From assembly GCA_009792885.1 (NCBI GenBank), contig WMCF01000018.1, positions 3,114,031-3,178,030 of the forward strand: DNA of 64,000 nt, in the 5' to 3' direction. The notes under the pieces are model-generated. The model was not told the origin of the DNA. It saw only the letters and a program-made list of their open reading frames with translations, and ran no database searches. Of this stretch, positions 38,377-50,760 are shown piece by piece; position 1 is the stretch's first letter, and the number at the start of each line of letters is the position of its first letter. Origin of the DNA: Eremophila alpestris peregrina (lineage: Eukaryota; Chordata; Aves; Passeriformes; Alaudidae). The position numbers and the translations under genes were made by a program.

Positions 38377-41213
38377 GTGGGTTTTTCAGTTTATTTATTT
38401 TTACTAGCACTTACATTTTATGTGTGTATTTATGTATGCATATTTCTGAACAAATTACTAAGCAAACGTTAAAGGTTTTAGTTTTTAAAGTAATAAATTC
38501 ATTTAATCAGTCCTGCTCCAGAGTTACTGGGTGATGTCTTAGATGAACATTTTAACTTTCACTGGTGCCTTTTTATTTTTGGAGAGAAATGAAACTGATA
38601 TTTGTATTGTTCTTTATATTTTGTACAGTAAGGGGAAAATAGAGACCAAATGCTCAGGCATTTTATGCTTTTTGTTAATGGTTGCTGATGGCTCTCTTGA
38701 GCTGTCTGTAGGATGGTTACCTTGGTGTATGCAAATGCAAAAAATTTATTTAGACAGTATTTCTGCTGCAGAGGTGTTTACATGGGAGACAAATCTATTC
38801 AGACTAACACATCCAGAGGAGTTTGTAATGTTGGTCACTAAGGCAGTCCTTAATTTTCCTGTTAAAGGAAAAAGAGGGGAGAGAAGAAAGGTTTTGTAGT
38901 TAAACTATACTATGCTACCTGATTCCTTGTCAGCTCTTTCTGCCTGGAATATAGTCTTGCTTTTCTTCAGGTTTCTGTCAATAGTAACTTAAAAATAGTT
39001 CTGATTAACACTCGAAAAAGGTTTTGTGTTTCTGAGGCGTTTGGGGCTTTTTCTCTCCTTGAATCTCATACTTTTCTGCTCTAAAATCCTTTGAATGAAG
39101 AATAAGTGCAGCCTTTTGGGTGGGTTTTGGGTCTCTTTTTGCATCAGAACTGCCACAGCTTGTGGGAAGGAGAGATGAGTTCAGCTGCAGCAGCCAAGAA
39201 GCATTTCCAGGGGGTCACAGGGCTGGCAGAAGCCTTGTGTGGCTGTGATGGGGAGAAGGGTGATGTGTGTTTGGGAGAGGTTTGGGTCCCTGGTGGGGGG
39301 CAGAGGTGTGGGGGGCAGAAGAGCTGGAAGAGCCAGCTCTGGGATCAGGTAGGAGATGAGCAGGGCTGAGGCTGGGCTGCAGCATGGCAAGGGTTGGAAG
39401 CTGCAAGGGCTCAGAGGGCTGGATAAGGGATTATAGAGGGTGAGAAACTGAACTCTGGTGCACAAAGTCTCTGCATCTTCTGTCTGGCTGGACATTTAAC
39501 AGATTGGGGGGTGAGGAGGTTGTAGGATTATTGGTTTTGTAGTACAACTTCATTTCTTTCCCTACACCTTGGAGTCTCTGCAGGAAAACTGTTGCACATA
39601 GGTGCATCTAAGAGGAAGCATTTTGCTCAGCTCATTTATCTCTTCTAGGTCATGTTATGCACTGGTGTGTTTAAAATATTACTGCATCCACTGCAGCATC
39701 TGCAGCAGGAGGGGTGGCTGGGGTAGGGTGATGGAAAGCTCCATAATCATCATTTCTGCACTCTTAGCGCCAGCTGAACCAGCATATGAAAGAATGAAAC
39801 TTGGATGAGTTACTCTATTACAGCCCTGAGAGACTTTCAGATTCTGATACAGATTTCTAAATAGTAAATATTTTCTAAACTTAATTTGACATTTTGTTAC
39901 AAAGACAAGCAGAGCTGTGCACATTGATTCTTGCATCTACTTTCATAAAATGAACTGGAGCTTCAAGTGTGTTCCTTGGGGCATAATTTAAAATTAAATT
40001 TTAGGAATAATTCATTTTGTGAATGGCTGTCTGTCAAATCAAGTTAATTTATAAATGTGGGGTTTTTCTTGTGTTCAGTAACAGTAACTTTAAATGTCCA
40101 TGGTACACACTATCTCTTGATTCCTTAAATATGTGTCTGTTGAAAAAAGTCAAATTTAAAAAGCATTTATGATCTGAGAACTAATGCAGCCAGGTAAAAG
40201 TACATTAAAATCTAGCATAATATAGTAAAATATATTCAAATGGAAAAAATATTTTCAACTGTATTGCTGTTCAAAAAAAAAAAAATCCCAATCAAACCTG
40301 AAATAATTTAAAATTCTACTAAAGTTTTAACTCAAACATTATTTTCCTAACATGCTGTATCTCAGTTTTCATGTAAAAATTCTGGAATAAAATCAGAGAG
40401 CAACCAATTGACTCTTAAAGGTCTTCTGGGGAAAAGAAAAGGGGGGAATTTTGGATCAGTATAAGACATAAGCATCTTACAGTAAATCACTGATGAAACA
40501 AACTGTCTACAAAGATTTCCCTCCTCCATTCTGTTTTCCCTTTAGCTTAGATTGGGTTTGGATTGAACTTTCTGTGAATGTAAGGACACTTTTTTGTCTG
40601 TGTGCAGAATTTAAACAGGGGTGCTTTGGGGTGTGGTTGAGAGTAGGGGAAATGTATAATGCAGTAAGTTATTCAGGGAGTCATCTTTCCTGGGTTAAAA
40701 TGAGTAACTTGATGCCATAAAACTGTAGGAGCTTGGTATTTGAGTGTGCTGCTTGAGCTACATAAAGACAGACACAAGCAATGGATTTAAATACACAATC
40801 ATAAACCAATGGTGATTAAAACATTTTGTGTCAACCTGGCAGCAAAATTAAAGAGAATATCCAGTGCCTGTGATGCTTTGTCTTCAACCCTGGAAGTCAG
40901 TAGGAGTTTATTCATTGAGTTTAGTGGAATAGGGAATTAAATGGAAAGTGTGTGCAACTTGATACATGAAACATGAAGATTATTGTAAAGTACTTAATTA
41001 CTAGTAAGAAGGATGTAGTTGGAGTGTACAGAACAAATACTAGAAAATTGTCTGTTTACAGCAGTTTTCCTGCTATCTAAGAGTGAACAAAAGAAAATAG
41101 GCTGTTGACCATATATTTGTCATGCTTTGTGCTAGGTTTTAAATTTGCATGTAATGTGACAGAAAATGTAATATGGCAGTCTTGAGATATTAACTCTGTT
41201 TTTTTCTTTACAG
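38377..41213 (+). other. CCNY: CCNY intron, 2.8 kb, with G-rich island
   Basis: The intron runs from GTGGGT to CTTTACAG. Most of it is AT-rich unique sequence. A locally GC- and G-rich patch spans about 39170-39480 and holds several G-runs (listed separately). An A-rich run lies near 40275. No transposon was recognised. The open frames at 39106-39369 and on the opposite strand at 39181-39495 arise from the skewed composition of the patch and lack protein features. Confidence 0.88.
39250..39315 (+). other. G-run cluster, candidate G-quadruplex
   Basis: Six runs of at least three G occur in 66 bases: 39250-39253, 39258-39260, 39273-39275, 39284-39286, 39295-39300 and 39310-39315. The last four are separated by 8-9 base loops, longer than the tightest quadruplex rule allows. 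The cluster stands out from the AT-rich intron. It would be on the non-template strand, and so present in the pre-mRNA. Confidence 0.5.
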
Positions 41214-41249
41214 TGTAGCTCTTGCAATATATTACCACATCAAAAACAG
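41214..41249 (+). CDS. CCNY: CCNY 36-bp micro-exon, residues 122-134
   Basis: This 36-base exon lies between TTTACAG and GTATGTG. It completes Cys122, encodes VALAIYYHIKN, and supplies the first two bases of Arg134. This is the helix that leads into the cyclin box. It is identical to the human CCNY segment I recall; CCNYL1 has a Thr in place of the first Ala. It starts and ends in phase 2, so skipping it would keep the reading frame and delete exactly 12 residues. That makes in-frame skipping possible, although no transcript evidence is available here. Confidence 0.97.
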
Positions 41250-44200
41250 GTATGTGAATAATGGAATCTTGTACTGAAAATATCTTTTATTGAAACAACT
41301 GCTCAAACCCTAAAAATCCCTGCTTAATTTATTTCAAAATGTTTTTGAGTAGTTTTCTTAACTCCCTTGCTAGCAATAAGGAACACACACATTTTCTATA
41401 TATATAATTTTACATAGAAATTTAAAATTGGAGGATTAAATACCATAATAAAAAAAATGAAAGTATAGCTCAACATTGAAAAGCTCTGATGATTCAGTGT
41501 TTGGCTTTATAAGCATTGGGCATTTCTGCATTATTGTATATGTTGCAATTGCATGTAGAAAAATCTGAATAGTTATCTTTCAGTTTTATATTTTTAAGTG
41601 CACTTTTGTAAAGTTAACTGCACATATCAATTAGGATTTTGAACTAAAACCCATGAAAATATTTTTATACAGTCAGAGTGGTATTGTGAACAGATCTAGT
41701 TCAAGATGCCTCAGAAACAGAGCAGGTTCTGGCTTATCTCTCCTGGTGTAGTATGTTTTAGATCAATCAAATTGATTGCAATTGAATAGAAAAGGGTTCT
41801 CTAAAAAGTAACTTGGCATATACAGGAGTTTTTTTCATGTTGAATTGTGCTTTTGTATCTTAAATTCCCTGTCCTCATGATACGTCACAGTATCTTAAAA
41901 TAATATTTCCTGACATTTCTAAGGAGAGGTTGTATAAATAGTTTAAGTGACTTTGGTGCCCATGGTTTTTCAGCTGGCCTTTTCAGAGGACATGGCTTAG
42001 ATCTTGATTTATCAAGCCACTTAGATGTTTTTTTCTTCTGGACTATAAGAAGTCCAACCAAAACAAAAGGAATTGCTCATGAGTTTAAAGTTCAGCTCAT
42101 ACATCATTCAGGACCATGTTCAGGTCACTGGAACCCATCACACTTCTTGAAACAAGGCTGACATCTCAAGAGAAACCTTTAAATGTGCACAAGGGCAGAA
42201 AGGCTTAGGGCTTGATTCCCACTGGAAGCTCTTAGAAGGCTTTCCAAGACATCAGGCCTTGGACTGAAACATGGCAATATATGAAGCAAAAGTTGGAGTG
42301 AAATCTTCTCTTGAACTTTTAATCTCATTTACCAGGAAATAAGGAATGAGTGGTCATGCTTGGATTACTTGTTTATCCATCTGTGGTTCCTTTTCCCCTC
42401 TTTTTTTCCATGGTCCCTGGATTAGTTTGGTTAACTAGTCAGTTTTTGCTATGCTTGACTAAATAATAGAGATCTCAAAGATGATCAGATTCCAAAGTTT
42501 TGTGGAAATAAATTAAATGCTCTGCTAAGCACCATGGCAGCTGAGTAAAAGGATTGAGAGAATCGGGCACATTAGAGACTACAAAGGGTACAAAACCTCA
42601 GAGTAAGAGCTCACAAGTGAGCAAGAAGAATCCAGAGCCACAGTATGGCAGACTTGCTTTATGCTGATTGCCATGGAGCTGATCCCTGTCTCCAGTAAAC
42701 TATGTTCATTCATGGGCTTGAAGAACCTGATGCAAATTTGACTTTCAGCCAGTAGACAGAGAGACCAAACCTCTATAAAATTAAGAGTACTGTGTCAGCA
42801 TCTTGAAACAAGTACATTCTGACTGTTACTTTCTTGGGAAAGTTGCTGTCTGTCCTTTCACTTTTGGGATGAAGAGGTGATTTATTCAGGAAACTGGTTG
42901 CTGCTGCCTTCCCTGGAATATGCCTGGGGTGGGGAGGTGCTGTGCCTGCACTTGGGACAGACAGTCCCAGCAGTGATGCTGGAACCAGGCTCATGTGTGG
43001 CAGTTAGCAGCTCTGAAATGAGGGATGTGGAGCAACTGTTCACTCTTGGGTTGTCTCTGATTTGGGATTGGAGGGACAATGTGATAACAGCACTCAGTTG
43101 TGCTGCTGCTGAAACAGCAAGAGCCAAACATGTGTTCTGCTTCCTGCTATTATAGGCAAAAAGGAAGTTGTTGACGTATGTGGGAGATTTTGGTTCATTA
43201 TGGGGAATGGGGGGTATGAAACCACTGTGACTCTTTGACTTGAGGTTCATTTGACAGAAAATGAGTCAAGCATCTGCTTTTCCAGGGCAGAATTCTTTTT
43301 AAACAGTGTTTAGTTGGTCCTGTTCTCCTGCATGGGAGACTTAAACCAAAATTACTTCCTGTTATTTCAAACTCTCACCAGTCTAATTTTTTTGAGAAGC
43401 TATACATGAAATAGAATATTTCTTCATATGTTTCTCACCTTTCATTTGATTGTATCATTCCTCCCTTTCCCAGTGTCTCCTATCATGGTTATACTGATCA
43501 GTTTTCTTCATGTTCTATTGTCTTAGCTATTCAACAAGTGGTAAGAAAACTACACCCATCTTGTTTTTGAAGGAATGCATAAGCTTTGGTGAATTTGCTA
43601 AAGAAACAAAATAAATCCCAGCAAACTAACCATAAAGAATGCTTGGATAATCAGTAGATAGTCAATTTTTGAAAGAGTACAGTGTGAACTGTAGTGAAGA
43701 CAAAAAGCTCTCAAGTTTTTTTAAAATAGATTTCTGAGAGCAGTCAGGTGTGACTTCATAGCATACAGCAGCTACAACCTGAAGAAATAAAGTAGGAAAT
43801 GATTTCCATTTGCATTGTGAAGTGACATTAACGTAGCACACCAATCATTTCAAGGAGACTACTTCTGCATTCAGATACTGGTTTTTTTCAGGTAGGGGTA
43901 AAATAGTCTGGCCTAGAATCCTTGCTGATAGGAATTTTCCAGTAATTACCTCAGTCACCCCAGTCCAGGGTTTGTTGGTTGGGTTTTTTGGTCATTTGTT
44001 TTAATTTAGGTGTTCTTTTTTATATTGAAAATGTGTTTATTCCCAGTGTATAACTCCATTTTAGTAGAAAAATGGCACCTTCAGATGTTGAGTTAATAAA
44101 TGCATTTTGCAGACAAGAGTCCACTATAAAACTTGTGGTTTACATACTCTGAGAGACGTGTGCTGCTGAGTAAAGACAGAAAATATATTCAGTGGTTTGT

Positions 44201-45011
44201 TTCTTCAGAACTGTATGATCAGAGTACCAGGGATGCTAAAAATAAAGATGGGATTGTAATGAGTAAATCACATGGATGCATCTGTCCAGATAATGCCAGT
44301 TCTGGTACAGTTATACTTCTTGCTTTTGTGTTTGTTGGTGTCCTTGCCAAAGTTACATACAGCAAAAATCTTGCATTGCATCCTGGATGTGAAATTGCAT
44401 CAACCAGCATGCTGATACTGAGCTACAGGGATTTCAGAGACACATCTAATAAAACCAATGAACAGGAATATTATTTTGTCTGAATTTTTAAATTGTATGT
44501 GCTTATTTTGGCTTTCAGAAATCATTAATACAATAGGGTTTTTCAAATAAATTAGAAATGATGCATGTATTAACTAAAAGATTACTGTAAAAATATGACT
44601 GCATATTAGTGAGCATTTACAATGTTGGTAATAAAAGAAGAAGAGGAGTTGAGAAATTGCAGGGGTGGACATGATTAACTTAAAAAAAGGAGAAAAGGAG
44701 AGTAAGCTGGGCTGATTTTATCAAGCTTGTAGTAGTACTTCTGAAACCTCACAGTAAAGAGCACAACACTTTTGTATCTTGGGTGCTGAAAGCTGAGTGT
44801 TTTAGGATGCTCTATAATATGAATTTCAGATTACACAAGGGCCTTATGGCAGAGTAGGTCCAACCTCTATTTGAAAATCACATTTCATCAGTGTTTCTAA
44901 GCATCCCCCAGCATGGGGAGTGGTGGAGTTTTACTGGTGCACTTGTGTCTGTGAGGGCTGTGTGCTGCTGTGTTCAGATAATGACAGTACTTTGGTTTTA
45001 ATACTTTTTAG
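41250..45011 (+). other. CCNY: CCNY intron, 3.8 kb
   Basis: The intron runs from GTATGTG to CTTTTTAG. It is unique sequence with AT-rich stretches and no recognisable recent transposon. A segment around 44840-44910 faintly recalls an old CR1 3' end but is too weak to list. Open frames at 42877-43155 and 44133-44483 have no domain or composition supporting a gene. Confidence 0.9.
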
Positions 45012-45069
45012 GGACACAGACGGAAGAATGCTCTTAGATATTTTTGATGAAAACCTTCATCCCCTTTCG
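45012..45069 (+). CDS. CCNY: CCNY coding exon, residues 134-153, start of cyclin box
   Basis: This 58-bp exon completes Arg134 and encodes DTDGRMLLDIFDENLHPLS, ending in phase 0 at a GTAAGT donor. The DGRMLLDIFDENLHPLS run separates CCNY from CCNYL1, which as I recall it has a shorter, different sequence (around NRSLDIFDERSHPL). Human CCNY has Pro at 136 where this sequence has Thr. The exon begins the cyclin fold (box about residues 143-265 in human). It is followed by an intron of only 112 bp. Confidence 0.97.
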
Positions 45070-45181
45070 GTAAGTTCATCTGCCTCTCCTTCCCTTTCAC
45101 GTGAACTGTCTTTTTTTTTTTTTTTTTTCCTGTCTGCTTCATTTTGTTTCAGTCACCTATTTGGAAGTATTTCTTCCTTAG
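45070..45181 (+). other. CCNY: Very short CCNY intron (112 bp) with T18 tract
   Basis: The intron runs from GTAAGT at 45070 to CCTTAG ending at 45181. It contains an unbroken run of 18 T at 45111-45128. Its length is not a multiple of three. Retention would shift the frame and reach a stop at 45205-45207. All other complete introns of the gene in this window exceed 2.8 kb, so this exon pair is probably recognised by intron definition. Confidence 0.95.
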
Positions 45182-45301
45182 AAATCCGAAGTGCCACCAG
45201 ACTATGACAAACACGACCCGGAGCAGAAACAGATTTACCGCTTTGTCCGGACGCTGTTCAGTGCTGCTCAACTGACTGCTGAATGTGCCATTGTCACCCT
45301 G
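45182..45301 (+). CDS. CCNY: CCNY coding exon, residues 154-193, cyclin box core
   Basis: This 120-bp exon of exactly 40 codons (phase 0 at both ends) lies between TTCCTTAG and GTGAGT. It encodes KSEVPPDYDKHDPEQK followed by QIYRFVRTLFSAAQLTAECA and IVTL. The RFVRTLFSAAQLTAECAIVTL run is near-invariant in cyclin Y family proteins and forms early helices of the cyclin box that contact the CDK. Human CCNY as recalled has Asn at 165 where Asp stands here. The KSEVPPDYDKH segment excludes CCNYL1. Because the exon is a multiple of three, skipping would keep frame but remove part of the cyclin fold. Confidence 0.98.
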
Positions 45302-46817
45302 GTGAGTGTCTGAGGGGTGACATCAGCCATCTGACAGGCCCAGTTTTGTTCTCAAAAGCTGTGTTTGTATGATTTAATAGATCTAGGTGCTGCCAGGGAA
45401 TTTTTTCTTGCTATGGAGACAGAGGAAATTTCACGATGGGAAGAGATGCCACTGTTCATTTTCATGCGTAGAGTAAGTGAGGAAGAAGAGATTGGGTAAC
45501 ATGTGACACAAAACCTGGGGTCCTGCCTTCAGGGAGTGAGAGTGTTACAGGCCACCAAGGTGACTCACAGAAAATGTAGGTGGCATAGGTGGTCTGAACA
45601 TGAGGGAATGTTAAAAGCAGAAAGGTTTCAACTTTCAGGGAGTTTGCTGTGTCTCACTGCAGCTCCCAGGAGAGACTTGAGAACAGCTGTGGGTGATTTG
45701 ATAGCAGTAATAAGAATTGATGGGCTCATGAAGGATTCAGTGAGTGACTGGGACGTGTTGGCTCTCTTCCACTTCCACTGTACTTGTCATGGGATGGAAC
45801 AATTGTACTCAAGGCTGAAGTTTAGCTTCTTAAAAATAGCACGTGACAAAAGAAGGTTCAAATTTTCAGCTGGTGTGGATCAGCATAGCAATGTGGATTA
45901 AAAGAGCTAAAGTGATCTCCACCAGCTGGGAATTTCTTCATTTTTTTGAAATTTATATCCTGCCAATTCTGACGAGTCTCTTCAGCATTCAGTCACAATT
46001 TTGGCCATGCTCTTTACTCAGAGATTTTAAAATAACAAAATGGTTTTTTACCACTACAACATGTGGTTTCATAGCAGCTTAGTTATGTATTTTAGATGGA
46101 AGAATAGGAAATTGGAGAAGGTGAATTTTGAAGCCCAGGCCTACTCATTTCCTCTGTTAATCTATTTCCCTTGGCTTCTAAGATTAGTTGGCAGGCTTTT
46201 CTCCTTCAGACAGTCAGAATGAATTGTACCAGCCAGTAAAGAACAGGAATACCAGATAATAGGGCAAGAAACACCCTATGGTGCTCCACCCTTCCATTTT
46301 GTAGTTTCACTCTACCTAGTTGCTTGACACAGCCAATATTTGTTTTCTGAAATGACATTTTGCCTGTCTCTTTTGCATAATTGTACTAAGTGCTTGTCCT
46401 TCCTTTTCTTGCTAAGTGTTTTCTACTGGAGACAAGATGTGTTGTGTGAATCAGTATGTTCTTCTGTAATTTAATTAACCCACTGTCAAATACCTTGTTA
46501 TATTTATCTGTTATTCAGTCTTAAGCCATTTGATCAGTGAGGGCACTGTTTAGTAGAAAGACAGGGGGCTTTTTATCCCATTACCTTTCTGTTACTGCAA
46601 TACATGGGAAGCTCTTTCCCACAAGTCTTATATAACTATTTTGCCTCTTCTGGTTCTTGTGTGGTTTCTTTGTAAGTAACTCTTTCAGTGGGATCTCCAA
46701 TGAAGTATAAACGTTTTTAGTTAATTTGTTACATTGCAGAAGCAGTTTCCATGGTTGTTAGTGCTTGAAGACTTATGTGAATTGGTTTTTTGTTTTTTTC
46801 CCCAATACAATGGTAAC

Positions 46818-46875
46818 AGGAAAATGTATTAGTGCCTGGTTCTCAAAGGAAAATGTATTATAGCCTAGTTCTCAG
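46818..46875 (+). repeat. 29-bp tandem duplication
   Basis: Two adjacent 29-base units, 46818-46846 and 46847-46875, both start 'aggaaaatgtatta' and agree at 25 of 29 positions. It is a simple local duplication, probably by replication slippage, and not part of a longer array. Confidence 0.9.
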
Positions 46876-49800
46876 AGCAGCCATGCAGGTATTTATGGAT
46901 AGATTTGTGCAGATGATCAGTGTTTACCATTCTGCTATCCTTGCCTGTGTTGTCAGGATAATAGCACCTGCCTGACCCCTCTTTCCAGAAACCTTCAGAG
47001 TTTATGCATAGTTTAATGTTTTACAAGTGTGAAATTCTGCTGCTGATGCTCTCAGTTTCCTCTGTACTTCCAGATCCCATTTCTCTATTCGTTTGTGGCA
47101 TCAGGAGGGGCCCCAGACACAGGTTGTGTTGTTTTTGAAATACTCATATGTGGAAACTAATCTGTAAAAAAGCAATCGACCCTTTCCCCCTTCCCACACT
47201 CCTGAAATCTTAATGATGTTGATACTGCTGTTTGTGAACCTTGCAAGTGCCTTCAGTTTTGATAACCTGTCTGGAGAAGGAGAGATCAGCATTCCCTGCT
47301 GGAGCTTGTGTTTTGCCATAGTCTGGCTGTCTGTCAGGGAGCAATCTGATAGCCCTGTCTGCCACTTGTTCCTCCTGGGAGGGCTGCCAGAAGGCAGGAA
47401 GTGTGGGGATCACAGGCATTTTGAACAAGATGCTACAGTTTTATCTTTCTTTCACTCACTCTAATTATTTTTAAACAGTTCTAAGCACCCTTTTTTACTG
47501 CCCACGTTATTAACATGGTCTGAAGTGTGTGGTTGAATGCACCCACTGTTTGTGTTGGTGCATGCATTGACCAGGTAAAAGCAGCAGGAACAATTAGTTC
47601 TGTAGCAGTGTGTGTTCAGCACAGGAGCTGAGGAAATGTGAAACTCCAGACTCTGAGATAAGCTATTCTGCAGCAGAAAGCCAGCGTTGTGTGGCTTCAA
47701 GCACTTAATTAAAATATTTCAATTAAAGCCTCCACTGTTACAGCGAAACCAATTCATAATTAAACAAATTTTTAATTTTCACATAGCCTCCAGAGCTGCC
47801 AAGAGATTTCCCATACTGATAGGTGAAAATTAAAATCTCAGGTTGAAACAATTAAATATTAATTCACATTATTTATTTTTAAAAGAATACCATAAGAATA
47901 AAATTAGTTTTAAGAATTGTTTTGCCAATTTAAAGCTTCTAACTAGTGGTTCTAACCCCAGTGAACAGCATAACTGTATTCTGTGACTTGACTTATTGCA
48001 AAAAGTCTCTCTTGCCCCAGAGTATTCCCACCTTTGCTAAAACTGAGAAATGCCTGTCTCCTCTTCAGCATCTCCTCCAGTGCAGAGGTGGGAAGTTGTA
48101 CTTGTGTTAATCTACTAATTGGATGGCAAATAAAAATGTGAACAGGAGTGTTACCCATATGAACAGGAAAACAATACAGTGTTTGCATGTCAGGAGAATT
48201 AAATATTTATGCTTTGTTCTTTTGTTCTGTGAAAACAATCCTATGAACCAGACCTGAAGAGCAGAATGGTCCAAGTTTTCTGCTTTGCCCTTGGCACAGC
48301 ATTCTGAGTTTTTTTGCAAATAGGCCAAATTTAAGGCTCTTTTAATATACTTCTGTGTCCATAGTGGTTTCAAAGAGGACACATTTTGCATTTGCAAGTG
48401 TGCTGGGTCTGTATGCTGTAGACAGATCAGAGACAGTGATATGTGAATGCATACAGTACATGAGCTGAATTATTCTGAGAAGTTCAGAGGAGCATGCTTT
48501 TGGAATACCTTACAGGGCTCATACTGTGACTGAGGGGATTTGATATTACTGAATTTGAAATTTGAAATATGTAAGAATAAATTCTCCTTATGAAAAATAG
48601 GGATTTAATTAATCCAGCCAGATGTTCCTGAGTTCTGACTGTATTCTTTGGTCACATTTTCAGCAACGAGGTAAAGAGAGAATACTGCTGAGCTGTATTG
48701 GGAAAATCATTGTATTTCAGAGAATTTTGTTTTGTTTTCTGGGTATTTGGAGGAATGGAGAAAGCTTTTTTTATTGGTTTCCTTTCACTAGGATATTTTT
48801 ACTTTTGAATGCTGATAAAATACTTTATTTAAAAAGTATATTTCAATTGATGTATAAAAAAATCTGATACTTGATTAAAAGGAAAGGAAAACACAAAAGG
48901 GTGTCCAGAGTCCACAGAGACACTTGATCTCAGAGGTCCTTTTCTGCTGGCCCAGTGTAACCTCCAGCCTTTATGCAGCAGGTGGAAGATGCAGGTTTCC
49001 CTGCAGACCTTGGAGTGCAATCCAAAGCAGCGCTTATGACCCTGAGGCAGCCTGAGTGTGGCTGGGTGTCAGCAAGGCCAGGCAGTGAAGCCAGGCTCTG
49101 TCTTGTGCAAGGAACCCATGAGGAGAGTTGGGAATATCCACTGTTGTTGGTGTCCACCTTTGTGCTGGTCTTCAGGCATTCCTGGGGAGGTGCCAAAGCC
49201 CAGCACGTGGCCACATCAGAGGAAGGTCTCCAAGGGCTAGGGAGAAGGTCCCTTGGCCTGTGCTGTCACTCCTGAGCCCCTTGCAGCTGGACAGGGCTCA
49301 GGGGACACTCTGGAGGACGCCAGGAGGAACCTGTGCTGGTACTGGTGGGATGAGGAGATTCTGGTCCCTGGTTTTAGGACAATTCTTACCTTTTGACTGA
49401 GGTCTAACGTACATCACGAGTGATTGTCAATTAACATTTACACATCTACTTAGTCAATTCTTGCCTTAGAGTTGCTGGGACATGAAAAGACAACAGTTAA
49501 GGTGGGGATTGAGAGGGAATTCTTTCTAAATCCCTGGAGAAGAGGACATTCAGAGTGTGTATCTGCTAATGCCTCTTGGCATGCAATGCCTCTATGTGGG
49601 CAAAGAATGAGAACTGATCCCAGTTTTAGACTGGAAAGTCAATGTTGCCTAACAGTTGGAGTGCATTTGACATGGATTATTTGTCTTAAAAAGAGTAAAT
49701 TAAGGGGCAAATCTTGGAGATGTGGGACTTTTCTCTCAGTTCCATTTGTGCTTTCTATAAATATCTGTAATGTGCTTTGCAGTTGCTCACCTTTTTTCGT

Positions 49801-50607
49801 AGTCCTGTGACTGCTTTTGTTACTTCTTTTCACCATTTGATCTCAGAAATAAAAATTGGATGAATTTGCAAGGACCACAATGGTGTGATGTCCTTTTCCA
49901 CCAAATGGGTGGCACCAGACCTTTGTAGAATGTTTTAAATGCCCAGCTGGGCAATTGCAGACCATGGTTATTTCTGGAGAGTCGTGGTAGGGAACTGGCT
50001 GGTTGCTTAGAACAGAGCATATGGCACTTTAGGGATTGGATTAGAGCCGTGATTTGGCTGTGTGAGACCAATACCAATTACCATCTTTTCCATAAAGATA
50101 TCATTTCAATTTCAAGGCATTGTGACATACTGAAGTTTTCTCATTAGAGAGGGATGACTCTGTATTTCTCCATAGTATGTTGGGATGGAAATATCTTTGT
50201 TAGTTACTCTGTGCTCCTGCAATTTACAGTGTGGGTTACCTGATGAGGAATGGAATGAGGTGTTTGCAAATAAAGGTTAATTTGTAGATTTTCAATTATA
50301 GTAATTAAAATAGCAAAGCCATTGTCTCCTTTCTGTCAATGTAAATCAAGTGAGAAATAATTTAAGCCACTAGAGTTTTATTGGTAAGATGGAGATAAAA
50401 TTTGACATTAAATGCTTTGCTCTTGCTCCTGACTCAAAATTCAGATTTATTCTAGTCATGCCGGTGACATTACTCGATGGTTGCCCATTGCTTGAGTGTG
50501 CTGAGACTCCCAGTCAGCTTCCTTGGGGGCAGCACACAACTCCTGACCTCTTAGTGTGGCACTACAGGACATTCTATTACTGCATACAAATATAATTGCA
50601 TAAGAAT

Positions 50608-50760
50608 AATTTTGGTTGGAAGGGACTTCTAGGGGTCATGTCTGGTTTGGCCTTTTCTCAAAACACAGCCAGGCTGATCAGGGCCTGACCAGTTGAGTTC
50701 TGTGCTTCTCTGAAGAGGAAAGTTTCATAACCTCCACAGAAAACCTCCATTGCTTTAGGG
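50608..50760 (-). mobile_element. CR1 LINE 3' end, minus strand
   Basis: The plus strand reads 'ttttggttggaagggacttc', then 'taggggtcatgtctggttt', then a 'ccaggctgatcagggcctga' block and later 'cataacctccacagaaaacc'. This is the reverse complement of a CR1 3' region. The terminal octamers are poorly preserved. The copy is diverged from the consensus I recall and truncated at its 5' side. Confidence 0.75.

Noticed and set aside
44133..44483. 116-residue plus-strand open frame in the intron before the 45012 exon
   Set aside because: No similarity to any family I know, and no acceptor/donor pair joining it in phase with CCNY.
44835..44915. Possible old CR1 3' end near 44.85 kb
   Set aside because: Only a short 'gtaggtccaacctctatttg' resemblance, with no ordered second block.
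45503..45901. 132-residue plus-strand open frame just after the 45182-45301 exon
   Set aside because: It lies downstream of a good donor, is not in continuity with CCNY, and has no domain features.
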